A stretch of 16,622 nt of DNA from an uncultured Clostridia bacterium (GCA_937874195.1 CALNBM010000064.1:1-16622); one strand, 5' to 3'; positions 5,039 to 13,409 are shown, numbered from the stretch's first letter. Notes: generated by a model from the letters alone, not told the origin. Numbers and translations are program-made.

Positions 5039-7990
5039 TTGGCAATATACAGAAATAAATCAATGTCAATAAAAAACAAAAAAAATCCACGATATAAATT
5101 GGGTGTTGCTTTATTGCTTACTTTTTCTCCAATTTTATTAAATTTACTTTTAAACTTTGCACTACTATTCAATTCCTTTTTTCTAGGTGTATTTGGTTTA
5201 TCAATTTATGCTATCTCTGCATTTTTTATAGTTCTCGGCATTATGTTTATGCTAAACAAAAAAGTAAACGTTAATACTAGCATTATTATTTATAGCATCT
5301 TTTCTGTTGCTCTATTTATTACTCTTCTGCATATCTCAACATCTGCTCATCTGTTTGAAAGTAATTATTATTTAGCTGCTTGTTATACTTCTAAACTTAC
5401 CGCAGGTGGTATTCTTTCTGCTTTAATTGTTTATCCAATTTATTATATAATGCATTCAGTTGGTGCTTTTGTTTTTTTTGCTATCGCACTTCTTATTTTT
5501 GTGACACTACTAATTAATAGTTATCACACTCATTATAATTTAATGAAATCTGCAATTAAATTGAAAAATAATCAAGTAGATAATGTTAAGGAAAATAAAG
5601 AACAGCAATTTCAAAAACAACCAATGTTTGATGAAAAGATTTTTATTAAAGACGAAGAACCATCCACTATTATCGAACCTATTGCATCCACAAAAGATAG
5701 AGAAAGAATTTTAAATTTGCTTGGGCTTAAAAAACAGCATGAAAAAGCCAATGCAAACGGTAATGATTTAGCAAAAAATCAACAAAATAAAAAATTTTTT
5801 GATATTTTCAAGCAATCATCAGGTGAAAACAAGCAAGAAAAAGAAAAACCTCCAGTTTTTATTCACACAGAAGAAGAAATGAAAAGTGATAATTCTCAAG
5901 CAGTATTTTTGCCCGATAAACCACAGAAGATGTCGGAAAAAGAGCGAAAAAATCTTGAATTTATTTATTCAATTCAAGGAAAAGAAATGCCGCAAGTAAA
6001 TTCATCTAAACCTTTTGAATTTAATTTCAACACAAATATTGATAGTCTTACTAATCACTATAATAACGACAAACAATTGCATGATGCTAATTTTGATTAT
6101 AATGCTTATGAGCAAAACGAACAGTTTACAAATAACTTGCAGTCAGTTTTTGGTGGTCCATCAGAGCAATATGGAGGGCAACCAAATAATTTTCCACAAA
6201 ATAATTCTTATATGAATAATTATTTAAACAATCAATTTGATAATAAACCACAGCAACAATCACAGCAAGAAGGTATAAACAACATAAACAGTAGACCTGA
6301 AAATTTTGATATCTATGATAGTAATTTAACAAAAAAAGATTATTTAAATAATAAAACAACTTTTATAAACAACATTGACAAAGTAAATGCGAATTTAACC
6401 CCGTTTAATAAAATTGAATCAAATATAGATAATGGATTTATAAACAATAAAAAATCTAATTCCCAAATATCGATTGATGAAATGGGTAAATCCGAAAACA
6501 ATCCAGTTGAATTTAAAAAAAGATGGGATAAACAATCAAAAAAATATATTAAACCTCCAATTGAACTTTTAGATAATATTGCACCACTTGACGATGATGA
6601 CGAAGAAGATTTAGCATACAAAGCTGAAATCTTAGAAGAAACATTAAACAACTTTAAAATACCAGCAAAAGTTTGTTCAATTATGAAGGGGCCTGCTTTT
6701 ACTAGGTTTGAAATGCAAATGCCAGCAGGAATCTCTGTTAAACGCATAACAAATTATGTTGAAGATATAGCAATGTCATTAGAATCATATGGTGATATTA
6801 GAACAGAAATTCCAATACCCGGTAAAAATGCTTTTGGTGTGGAAGTACCAAACAAAAATGTTTCCGTTGTTGGACTTAGAGATATATTAGAAAGTGCTAG
6901 TTTTCAAAATAGCAAATCACTACTCACTTTTGGTCTTGGCAAAGATATAGCCGGTGAATGTATAGTAACCAGGTTAGAAAAAATGCCTCACATGTTAGTT
7001 GCTGGTGCAACTAATAGTGGTAAAAGCGTTTGTTTAAATTCTTTAATTATTAGTCTTATTTATAAAGCAAGCCCCGAAGATTTAAGATTTATTCTTATTG
7101 ATCCAAAACGCGTGGAGTTCACTTTCTATAACGGATTACCGCACTTATTAATTCCTGATGTAATAACCGAAGTGGATAAAGCGATTTCCGCTCTTAGCTG
7201 GGTTATTAATGAGATGGAACGCAGATTTGTGTGTTTTATGAATTTCAATGCTAAAAATATAGACGACTATAATAAATCAAAAGAAGTTGTTGCTAAACTA
7301 CATGAAAAGATGCCTTATATTATTATAATCGTTGATGAGTTAGCAGACTTTATGCAACAAAATAAAAAAGAAATGGAAGAACATATTAAGCGACTTACTG
7401 CAAAAGCAAGAGCGGCAGGAATCTATCTTGTGCTTGCAACTCAACGACCAAGTGTGGATATTATAACGGGAACAATAAAAGCAAACCTTCCATCAAGAAT
7501 TGCGTTTAGAGTTTCCGCAAATCAAGACAGTCGAACAATTTTAGGAACTGCTGGTGCTGAGCGTTTACTTGGAAGAGGAGATATGCTTTTTCATCCTGCT
7601 GATATGCAAGACCCAATGCGTCTGCAAGGAGCATATATAAGCAACCGAGAAATAGAAAAAGTTGTGAATTTTGTTAAAGAAAACAATGAGTCGAATTTTG
7701 ATGAACAACTACAAGAAGATATGTTTAACAAATATCGTGGTTATGAAATAAACCAAAACGAAGAAGAGTTTGACCCATTATTTAAAGATGCTGTTAGAAT
7801 AATTATTAAAACCAATAGTGCATCCATTAGTAAACTACAACGAGCGTTTGGTATTGGCTATCCTAGAGCCGGTAAAATTATAGATCAAATTGAAAAAACG
7901 AATATGATTTCGTCGCCTGATAATAAAAACACAAGAATAATTTATGTAACTCAACAAGAATTTGAAGAAAGATTTGGTGAGGATTTATAA
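5039..7990 (+). CDS. ftsK: DNA translocase FtsK/SpoIIIE
   Basis: A 983-residue septal DNA pump that moves chromosome ends through the closing septum (SpoIIIE-type members also pump DNA into the forespore). Order: four or five membrane segments within residues 20-163; a low-complexity linker whose part from ~320 to 480 is very rich in Asn/Gln; the motor from ~530 with IPAKV, Walker A GATNSGKS (656-663), Walker B IIIIVDELADF (D766, E767), LATQRPSVDIITG and LGRGDMLF; and a C-terminal winged-helix gamma domain from ~911 (KLQRAFGIGYPRAGKII) that reads polar DNA motifs. The start is TTG with GGAG 5 nt upstream; the next in-frame ATG (5063) has no such site. FtsK and SpoIIIE cannot be told apart from this alone. 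Product and frame are certain; the linker is longer than in SpoIIIE. Confidence 0.96.
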   Translation: MAIYRNKSMSIKNKKNPRYKLGVALLLTFSPILLNLLLNFALLFNSFFLGVFGLSIYAISAFFIVLGIMFMLNKKVNVNTSIIIYSIFSVALFITLLHISTSAHLFESNYYLAACYTSKLTAGGILSALIVYPIYYIMHSVGAFVFFAIALLIFVTLLINSYHTHYNLMKSAIKLKNNQVDNVKENKEQQFQKQPMFDEKIFIKDEEPSTIIEPIASTKDRERILNLLGLKKQHEKANANGNDLAKNQQNKKFFDIFKQSSGENKQEKEKPPVFIHTEEEMKSDNSQAVFLPDKPQKMSEKERKNLEFIYSIQGKEMPQVNSSKPFEFNFNTNIDSLTNHYNNDKQLHDANFDYNAYEQNEQFTNNLQSVFGGPSEQYGGQPNNFPQNNSYMNNYLNNQFDNKPQQQSQQEGINNINSRPENFDIYDSNLTKKDYLNNKTTFINNIDKVNANLTPFNKIESNIDNGFINNKKSNSQISIDEMGKSENNPVEFKKRWDKQSKKYIKPPIELLDNIAPLDDDDEEDLAYKAEILEETLNNFKIPAKVCSIMKGPAFTRFEMQMPAGISVKRITNYVEDIAMSLESYGDIRTEIPIPGKNAFGVEVPNKNVSVVGLRDILESASFQNSKSLLTFGLGKDIAGECIVTRLEKMPHMLVAGATNSGKSVCLNSLIISLIYKASPEDLRFILIDPKRVEFTFYNGLPHLLIPDVITEVDKAISALSWVINEMERRFVCFMNFNAKNIDDYNKSKEVVAKLHEKMPYIIIIVDELADFMQQNKKEMEEHIKRLTAKARAAGIYLVLATQRPSVDIITGTIKANLPSRIAFRVSANQDSRTILGTAGAERLLGRGDMLFHPADMQDPMRLQGAYISNREIEKVVNFVKENNESNFDEQLQEDMFNKYRGYEINQNEEEFDPLFKDAVRIIIKTNSASISKLQRAFGIGYPRAGKIIDQIEKTNMISSPDNKNTRIIYVTQQEFEERFGEDL

Positions 7991-8005
7991 AATATAACAA
8001 TAAAG

Positions 8006-8041
8006 AATCATTAAAGTAATTTGTTTGCCAAATGATTTTTT
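8006..8041 (+). terminator. Weak terminator candidate after ftsK
   Basis: AATCATT (8006-8012) pairs with AATGATT (8031-8037), followed by a T run to 8041. The stem is short and the loop long (18 nt), so confidence is low. Confidence 0.35.
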
Positions 8042-8087
8042 ACTTGATAAACTATAATTGAAAAATCAAGAAATATTTTAAATTTAA

Positions 8088-8121
8088 TTATAAAATATCC
8101 ACATATCTATGGATTTATAAT
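8088..8121 (+). promoter_or_regulatory. Inverted repeat with -10-like TATAAT upstream of pgsA
   Basis: TTATAAA…ATCCA (8088-8101) pairs with TGGAT…TTATAA (8110-8120) with a two-base bulge. TATAAT at 8116-8121 overlaps the right arm and would give a ~15-nt leader. No good -35 is seen. It may be a promoter under an operator, or chance in AT-rich DNA. Confidence 0.3.
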
Positions 8122-8143
8122 AAATAATTTCAAAGGAGAGAAA

Positions 8144-8764
8144 ATGAATTTACCCAATAAAATAACAATCTTAAGAATTTGTATGTTACCGCTGGTGATT
8201 TTCTTTTATTTAACAAATTTATTAGGAGCAACAGGAAAACTTATCGCTTTGATTCTTTTCGTTTTTGCAATATTTACAGACATGCTTGATGGTTATATTG
8301 CTAGAAAATATCATCTTGTTACCGACTTTGGAAAGTTTTTAGACCCTATTGCAGATAAGATTTTAGCAAGCACAGGACTTGTTCTTTTAATTGCTGATAG
8401 TACTCCAATATTACCTGTGCCTTATGGTATTATATTTATATTTATAATGCTGTTTAGAGATTACATTGTAACAGGTCTTAGACAAATGGGACAGATTAAA
8501 GGCGTTATCATTGCAGCTGATATGCTTGGGAAAGTTAAAGCAAATTTAATTTATGCAACCCTTATTTTAGGATTTCTTTTAGCATATTTTAATAATCTTC
8601 ATGGTTTATCAGCTGAATTTATAAATATAACAACAAATGTATTCTATGTTTTATCAGTAATTACAGTTTTCTTTATTATATTAAGTGGAATTTCTTATCT
8701 TAAAAACAACTCCCATGTGTTATCGGAAAAGCAACCTAAAAACAAAAAAGAAAAGAGCGAATAA
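8144..8764 (+). CDS. pgsA: CDP-diacylglycerol–glycerol-3-phosphate 3-phosphatidyltransferase
   Basis: PgsA makes phosphatidylglycerophosphate from CDP-diacylglycerol and glycerol-3-phosphate, the committed step to phosphatidylglycerol, in the inner membrane. The 206 residues contain the full CDP-alcohol phosphotransferase motif: D46-x2-D49-G50-x2-A53-R54-x8-G63-x3-D67-x3-D71, with the N-terminal MNLPNKITILR typical of PgsA. Several membrane segments follow (about 83-107, 130-146 and 160-184). AAAGGAG lies a few bases before the ATG. The order pgsA–cinA–recA is conserved in Firmicutes. The last ~18 residues are a Lys-rich cytosolic tail. Confidence 0.95.
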   Translation: MNLPNKITILRICMLPLVIFFYLTNLLGATGKLIALILFVFAIFTDMLDGYIARKYHLVTDFGKFLDPIADKILASTGLVLLIADSTPILPVPYGIIFIFIMLFRDYIVTGLRQMGQIKGVIIAADMLGKVKANLIYATLILGFLLAYFNNLHGLSAEFINITTNVFYVLSVITVFFIILSGISYLKNNSHVLSEKQPKNKKEKSE

Positions 8765-8839
8765 TTTTTAATCGTTTTTAGTTTAAGTTATAATAAAGCC
8801 GTACAATAAGCGTGCGTTTATTCAACCAAAAGGGTGCTA

Positions 8840-10081
8840 ATGAAAATATCATGTATAAGTATTAACACAAACATTTTACTTGGTAAAGAGCAAGATAAAA
8901 TAATAGAGTTTTTATCTAAAAAACTATTGGAATTAGGTGTGACATTTAACAAAATTGTTGTGTCACAGTCTAGTCCTGAGCAAATAAAAAATGCAATTTC
9001 ATTTGCAAATGAAAATGTTGTTATCATAATTGGAGATAAATCAAGCGTAAGAAATTATCAAATAAAATCGTCGTTATCGAGATTATTTGGATTGTCTCTT
9101 AGTCAAAATCAAACTGCAATAGCATCGGTAGAAAATTTTTATAAAAAGAATAATATTCCGCCACAACTTGAAAGCCAAAACGAGCATTATATTCCATCAA
9201 GTGCTAAAGTGCTCGCTAGTTCAGTTAGTGCAGAGCTTGGTTTTATGCTAACAACAGATAAAACTTATATATTTCTTCCTAATAACATTTATGCAGTTAA
9301 GGAAATATTCAATAATTTTTTGATAGAAGAATTTACCAAAAAGGTTAAAACGGAATATGATAATATCACCATTAAAACATTTGGTATATCAGAAAAAGAT
9401 ATTTTGTTTTTACTGCAAAATTTGCTAAATAATAAATATAAGATTTTTATAACAACTTATCCGGTTAATCTTGATGTTGCTATCAACATTAGATTTGATA
9501 AAAAGATTGATAATGTTATTTTGCAATCATTTATGAGTGAAGTTTACAGTAAACTTAAAAAATATATTTATGCTAATGAAGATAATAGCATTTTTCAAAC
9601 TGCTCTTGACCTTCTAAAATTAACTAAAAAAAGATTAATTTTAGGGGAAAGTATAACGCAAGGAAACTTAGTAAATAGTTTTTTAAACACCTCAAAAGAA
9701 GCATCTGAATATTTAACAAAAGCAACAATTTATCCAAACGCTGACGCACTTGTTAAATATGGAAATATATCAAAAGAAATTGTAAACCGACATGGTTTTT
9801 CTAGCGTGGAAACTGCTTATGAAATGGCTGTTAACTTACTGGATAAAAACTCTAAAGATTTCGTTGTTTGCACATGTGGAGAATGGGTTGGCGATCAACT
9901 CCACACAACGCAACTCACTTGTTATATTGCGGTGGGTGACGAAGATGGTATTCATGTTTATAAAAACACATATAGCGGAGAATTTTCTGCCGTTATTGAT
10001 AATATCTCAAAAAGTTCTATCTTTTATTTAATTAAAAAAATTAAACAAAAAGATTTGTATTCTGGTCAAACTACTGTATAA
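8840..10081 (+). CDS. cinA: Divergent CinA family protein
   Basis: CinA proteins join an N-terminal molybdopterin-binding-like (ADP-ribose pyrophosphatase-linked) domain to a C-terminal nicotinamide-nucleotide amidase domain. Length (413 residues) and position between pgsA and recA fit CinA. The N-terminus keeps the outline (ILLGKEQDKIIEFLSKKLLELG), but the usual TGGLGPTxDD stretch reads IIGDKSSVRN. In the C-terminus the amidase ESCTGG reads ESITQG, then YPNADALVKYGNIS and SVETAYEMAVNLL keep the pattern, while the TGxAGP segment reads CTCGEWVGD. Both active sites therefore look degraded. A GTG at 8834 is in frame, but the AAAAGGG site (8828-8834) fits the ATG at 8840 (5-nt spacing). A CGTACAAT -10-like box lies at 8800-8807. 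No stop or frameshift interrupts it, so it is still under selection to be read. Confidence 0.85.
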   Translation: MKISCISINTNILLGKEQDKIIEFLSKKLLELGVTFNKIVVSQSSPEQIKNAISFANENVVIIIGDKSSVRNYQIKSSLSRLFGLSLSQNQTAIASVENFYKKNNIPPQLESQNEHYIPSSAKVLASSVSAELGFMLTTDKTYIFLPNNIYAVKEIFNNFLIEEFTKKVKTEYDNITIKTFGISEKDILFLLQNLLNNKYKIFITTYPVNLDVAINIRFDKKIDNVILQSFMSEVYSKLKKYIYANEDNSIFQTALDLLKLTKKRLILGESITQGNLVNSFLNTSKEASEYLTKATIYPNADALVKYGNISKEIVNRHGFSSVETAYEMAVNLLDKNSKDFVVCTCGEWVGDQLHTTQLTCYIAVGDEDGIHVYKNTYSGEFSAVIDNISKSSIFYLIKKIKQKDLYSGQTTV

Positions 10082-10104
10082 TAAGAACATAAGTTCTTAT
10101 TTTT
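10081..10104 (+). terminator. Hairpin with T run after cinA
   Basis: ATAAGAAC (10081-10088) pairs with GTTCTTAT (10093-10100), loop ATAA, followed by TTTTT. It starts on the last base of the cinA stop codon. The same palindrome is read as a LexA box (see next entry), so it may do both. Confidence 0.5.
10085..10096. promoter_or_regulatory. LexA/DinR-type SOS box upstream of recA
   Basis: GAACATAAGTTC fits the Firmicutes SOS operator core GAAC-N4-GTTC exactly, and differs from the B. subtilis form CGAACRNRYGTTYC only at the Y of the spacer and the outer bases. It lies 122 bp before the recA start, the gene this regulator is best known to control. The match is seen; binding is inferred. Confidence 0.65.
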
Positions 10105-10126
10105 AAATAAAAACTATGAAAATAAT

Positions 10127-10157
10127 GCTAAAAAATTAATATTTGAAAAATTTTAGC
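10127..10157. repeat. Short inverted repeat in the recA leader region
   Basis: GCTAAAA (10127-10133) and TTTTAGC (10151-10157) are exact reverse complements separated by 17 nt. It lies between the SOS box and recA. TTGAAA (10143-10148) inside it could serve as -35 for a poor -10 (AATAAA, 10166-10171). Function unknown. Confidence 0.35.
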
Positions 10158-10217
10158 AATCTAAAAATAAAATTATTTAAGATATAAAACTGAAAAGAAA
10201 AATAAAGGGAAAATTTA

Positions 10218-11210
10218 ATGGACGATAATAAAAGAAAGATATTAGAGCAGACAATCCTTCAAATTGAAAAACAGTTTGGAAAGGGCTCTATAATGAAGTT
10301 TAGCGAAGATGCCAAACAACAAATTGATGTTATTCCAACTGGATGCCTAACTTTAGATAGTGCACTTGGAATAGGTGGTGTGCCACGGGGTAGAATTATT
10401 GAAATATACGGACCTGAAAGTTCGGGTAAAACTACTGTTGCTTTACATATTTTAGCAGAAGCACAAAAATTAGGTGGCTCAGCAGCATTTATAGACGCTG
10501 AACATGCATTAGACCCAGCATACGCAGAAAAACTTGGTGTTGATGTTTCAGAATTATATATCAGTCAACCGGACAATGGTGAGCAAGCACTTGATATTTG
10601 TGAAGCTCTTGTCAGAAGTGGTGCTATGGATATAATTGTTATTGACTCTGTTGCAGCACTAACTCCAAAAGCAGAAATTGATGGTGAAATGGGCGATAAC
10701 TTTATAGGTACTCAAGCGCGTTTAATGAGTCAAGCTTTAAGAAAATTAACAGGTATTACAAATAAAAGTAAAACCTGCGTTGTATTTATCAACCAACTTA
10801 GAGATAAAATCGGTGTTATTTATGGTAGCCCTGAAACTACAACTGGTGGAAAAGCATTAAAATTTTATGCTACTGTGAGAATGGATATCAGAAAAGCTGA
10901 TGTTATAAAAGAAGGTACAGAATTAATTGGTAATAAAGTTAAAATAAAAATCGTTAAAAATAAAGTTGCACCGCCATTTAGAACAGCCGAGTTTGATCTT
11001 TTATACGGACAGGGGATAGACAATTTAGGCTGTGTTGTTGATCTTGCAGCAGAATTTGATATTATAAAAAAAAGTGGCTCATGGTATAGTTATAACGACG
11101 AAAAAATTGGACAGGGAAGAGATAATGTTAGAATGTTCTTAAAAGAAAAACCAGAGCTTTATGAAAAGATTGAAAAACAAATAAAAGAAAAATTATTCAA
11201 TAAAAAATAA
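10218..11210 (+). CDS. recA: Recombinase RecA
   Basis: RecA forms ATP-driven filaments on single-stranded DNA for strand exchange, and promotes LexA self-cleavage in the SOS response. The 330-residue protein is complete: FGKGSIMKF near the N-terminus, Walker A GPESSGKTT (residues 65-73), Walker B IIVIDSVAAL with D143, the DNA-binding loop 2 region IYGSPETTTGGKALKF, and the MDIRK segment. The C-terminal acidic tail of many RecA proteins is replaced by a short Lys-rich end (IKEKLFNKK). AAAGGGA sits 7 nt before the ATG. A LexA-type box lies upstream and a strong terminator downstream, so it can be transcribed alone. Confidence 0.99.
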   Translation: MDDNKRKILEQTILQIEKQFGKGSIMKFSEDAKQQIDVIPTGCLTLDSALGIGGVPRGRIIEIYGPESSGKTTVALHILAEAQKLGGSAAFIDAEHALDPAYAEKLGVDVSELYISQPDNGEQALDICEALVRSGAMDIIVIDSVAALTPKAEIDGEMGDNFIGTQARLMSQALRKLTGITNKSKTCVVFINQLRDKIGVIYGSPETTTGGKALKFYATVRMDIRKADVIKEGTELIGNKVKIKIVKNKVAPPFRTAEFDLLYGQGIDNLGCVVDLAAEFDIIKKSGSWYSYNDEKIGQGRDNVRMFLKEKPELYEKIEKQIKEKLFNKK

Positions 11211-11215
11211 TTAAT

Positions 11216-11257
11216 ATATCCGCTTTAGAGCAAGTTTGTTCAAGCGGATATTTATTT
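11216..11257 (+). terminator. Strong intrinsic terminator after recA
   Basis: ATATCCGCTT (11216-11225) pairs perfectly with AAGCGGATAT (11242-11251); an inner stem GAGCA/TGTTC extends it, and TTTATTTT follows. It ends just 24 bp before the next ATG. Confidence 0.92.
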
Positions 11258-11274
11258 TAATATAAGCGTACACT
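11244..11274 (+). promoter_or_regulatory. Sigma-E-like promoter candidate overlapping the recA terminator
   Basis: GGATATT, inside the 3' arm of the terminator, is followed after 14 nt by CGTACACT (11267-11274). These resemble the B. subtilis sporulation sigma-E boxes (kmATATT and cATACAnT), each with one mismatch, at the right spacing. The -10 ends 6 nt before the ATG, so the transcript would be leaderless. The operon it serves is spore-linked, which fits, but the call is inference. Confidence 0.4.
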
Positions 11275-11280
11275 AAAACA

Positions 11281-11835
11281 ATGAAATGGGTTTTAGTAAT
11301 TTTTTTAATTTTTGTTATAATTTTAACGGTTAGATTAACATTTAAAATGGATTTTTTCTTTGATATTTTTAATAATAATGGATATATTATTTTAAAAATT
11401 TTTAAATTTATAACAATTTTTAAAGCTAGGATACAATTTACTTATTACTATTTAAGTTTGTATGTTAGTGATAAAAGAACTATAAAAATCAAACTAGATT
11501 TAGATGATAAAAACTTACAATTTATTAATGACTTGCAATTAGTTTTAATTGCAAAAACATATCTAATTAACTTTGATTCGAAAGTTGAATTTGGACTAGA
11601 AAATGCCTTTCACACAGTAATTGCTTATGGAAATCTTACTTTACTTAATAGATTTTTATTTTTAAAATTATTAAATAGAAACGAAGACGCATCAATTAGT
11701 ATGAATGTTTTACATAAATTTACAGAAAATACACTTAAAGTAAACTTGCAGTCGAAGTTTATAGTTTCACTTTTTGATTTAGTTTGGGCATTTGCATACG
11801 CCGTACTTAACAGGAGATTAATTTATAATGAGTAA
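11281..11835 (+). CDS. DUF2953-like (YtfI-type) membrane-anchored protein
   Basis: A 184-residue protein with an N-terminal membrane anchor (residues 2-20) followed by a beta-strand-rich, weakly conserved body (KIKLDLDDKNLQFIND…, KVEFGLENAFHTVIAYGNLTLL) and a hydrophobic C-terminal stretch (about 160-177). It is placed as DUF2953/YtfI because it directly precedes ytfJ, overlapping it by 8 nt, as in sporulating Firmicutes; sequence evidence alone is modest. Its role is unknown. No Shine-Dalgarno precedes the ATG at 11281, and only 23 bp lie between the recA terminator and the start, so a leaderless message from a promoter inside the terminator is likely. Confidence 0.65.
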   Translation: MKWVLVIFLIFVIILTVRLTFKMDFFFDIFNNNGYIILKIFKFITIFKARIQFTYYYLSLYVSDKRTIKIKLDLDDKNLQFINDLQLVLIAKTYLINFDSKVEFGLENAFHTVIAYGNLTLLNRFLFLKLLNRNEDASISMNVLHKFTENTLKVNLQSKFIVSLFDLVWAFAYAVLNRRLIYNE

Positions 11836-12277
11836 TCATAAAGAAAAAATTGATTCATTTATACAAAACACACTACTAAATATACGCAAATTAATTGAAG
11901 CAAATGTGATAGTAGGAAATCCAATTCAAGCAGGAAAATCAACTATAATCCCAATTAACAAAGCAACAGTTGGGTATATAACTGGTGGTGGAGAAATAAC
12001 TAATAAAAAAACTCCGCAGTTTACAATTGGTAGCACATCGGGTTTTAATATAACTCCAATTGGATTTATATATGTTGATAATGGCAATGCTACTTTTATT
12101 TCCACACAACCTTGCACACCAAATGATAAATTGCTAGATGCAATATATAAGATAATATGTAAAAAATTTAATGAGACTAATGAAGATGCGGATGAATGCA
12201 AAAAACAAACAAAAAAAGAAACAAAAGCAGATAAATCTAAAACAAAAATAAAGGAGAAGAAAAATGAAACTCAGTAG
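11828..12277 (+). CDS. ytfJ: Spore protein YtfJ (GerW family)
   Basis: GerW/YtfJ is a cytosolic protein of the spore interior, made late in the forespore and needed for normal germination. The 149 residues show the family pattern: a helical start (IDSFIQNTLLNIRKLIEANVIVGNPI), then STIIPINKATVGYITGGGE, and a C-terminal Lys/Glu-rich tail (about 117-149) that is longer than usual. AGGAG (11812-11816) is inside the preceding gene, 11 nt before the ATG. It overlaps DUF2953 by 8 nt and dacF by 14 nt, so the three are translationally coupled. It is the clearest sign in the window that the organism forms spores. Confidence 0.9.
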   Translation: MSNHKEKIDSFIQNTLLNIRKLIEANVIVGNPIQAGKSTIIPINKATVGYITGGGEITNKKTPQFTIGSTSGFNITPIGFIYVDNGNATFISTQPCTPNDKLLDAIYKIICKKFNETNEDADECKKQTKKETKADKSKTKIKEKKNETQ

Positions 12278-13409
12278 GTTTTGCTTATGTTTAATATTAG
12301 CAATTTGTGCGATATTTTCTTCAACTATGGTAGCTTTTGCAGAGCCGTTAGATGCTATTGCGCCAGCAAAAAGCTTAGTTGTTTTAGAAGGCAACACAAA
12401 CGAAGTGCTATATCATTTTAAAAAAGATATGCAATTGCCAATCGCAAGCTTAACTAAAATTGTTACTGCGATAGTGGCAATAGAAAACTGTGAAGATATT
12501 AATACTATAGTTGAAATTAGCCCAAAGGCTGTAGGAATAGAGGGAACAAGTATATATTTGAAAAATGGTGAAAGTTTAAAATTTTATGATTTATTATTAG
12601 GCTTAATCCTTGCAAGCGGAAACGACTGTGCGATTGCACTCGCAGAATATATTGGCGGAGAGGGCGGACAAGAAAGATTTGTGGAAATGATGAATGAATT
12701 TATTTTAAAACTAGAACTGAATAATTCACATTTTGATAATCCACACGGACTTGATAGCAAAACTCATTATTCTAGTGCGTATGATCTTGCTTGTGTTACA
12801 GCTTATGCTATGAAAAATAAAACTTTCCGTGAAATTGTAGCAACTAAATATGCTACAATTGAAGGTAATGAGATATATCAAACAAGATATTTGAAACATA
12901 AAAATAAACTACTTTTTAGCATGGATAGTTGTGTGGGTGTTAAAACAGGTTTTACTGATAATGCGGGAAGATGTTTGGTGAATACAGCCGAAAAAGATGG
13001 ATTGCAAGTAATTACAGTCATTCTAAATTGCGGTCCTATGTTTGAAGAGGCTAAACGCTTAACAAACAATGCTTTTAGCGAATACGCAATGAAAGAGTTT
13101 GTTGCACCATATAATTTCATCAGCAATATCAATATAGTAAACGGCGATAAAGAAAATATAGGTGTAGTCACAATAGGTGGATTTAAAAAAGCAGTAAAAA
13201 AAATAAATTTTGAAAAATATATTGTTGAATATGACTTCCCAAAAGAAGTGAAGGCACCTATTCAATTAAATCAAGTTATTGGAAAAGTTACTGTTAAATT
13301 TGAAGATGAGGTGATATTTCAAGACAACCTTTATTCTATTGATAGCGCTAACAACATTGATTTAAAGTATTTAATTGAAAACATATTGAGAAAATGGGTG
13401 CCAAATTAA
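12264..13409 (+). CDS. dacF: D-alanyl-D-alanine carboxypeptidase (DacF type)
   Basis: A serine-type carboxypeptidase (penicillin-binding protein 5 family) that removes the terminal D-Ala of peptidoglycan stem peptides; DacF in sporulating species tunes cross-linking of the spore cortex. The 381 residues start with a signal peptide ending at about A26 (TMVAFA before EPL). The active-site triad is intact: S62-L-T-K65, S118-G-N120, K227-T-G229. A C-terminal beta domain from ~285 is followed by a possible amphipathic anchor at the end. AAGGAG (12251-12256) lies inside ytfJ, 7 nt before the ATG. In many Clostridia spmA and spmB follow; here they do not. Confidence 0.95.
   Translation: MKLSRFCLCLILAICAIFSSTMVAFAEPLDAIAPAKSLVVLEGNTNEVLYHFKKDMQLPIASLTKIVTAIVAIENCEDINTIVEISPKAVGIEGTSIYLKNGESLKFYDLLLGLILASGNDCAIALAEYIGGEGGQERFVEMMNEFILKLELNNSHFDNPHGLDSKTHYSSAYDLACVTAYAMKNKTFREIVATKYATIEGNEIYQTRYLKHKNKLLFSMDSCVGVKTGFTDNAGRCLVNTAEKDGLQVITVILNCGPMFEEAKRLTNNAFSEYAMKEFVAPYNFISNINIVNGDKENIGVVTIGGFKKAVKKINFEKYIVEYDFPKEVKAPIQLNQVIGKVTVKFEDEVIFQDNLYSIDSANNIDLKYLIENILRKWVPN

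Noticed and set aside
6340..6747. 135-residue open frame on the minus strand opposite ftsK
   Set aside because: It mirrors the well-supported FtsK frame; it contains a serine homopolymer copied from the GAT/GAC run and no recognisable domain.
12134..12397. Minus-strand hydrophobic frame opposite ytfJ/dacF
   Set aside because: Its Phe/Cys-rich run is the complement of the Lys codons of the ytfJ tail.
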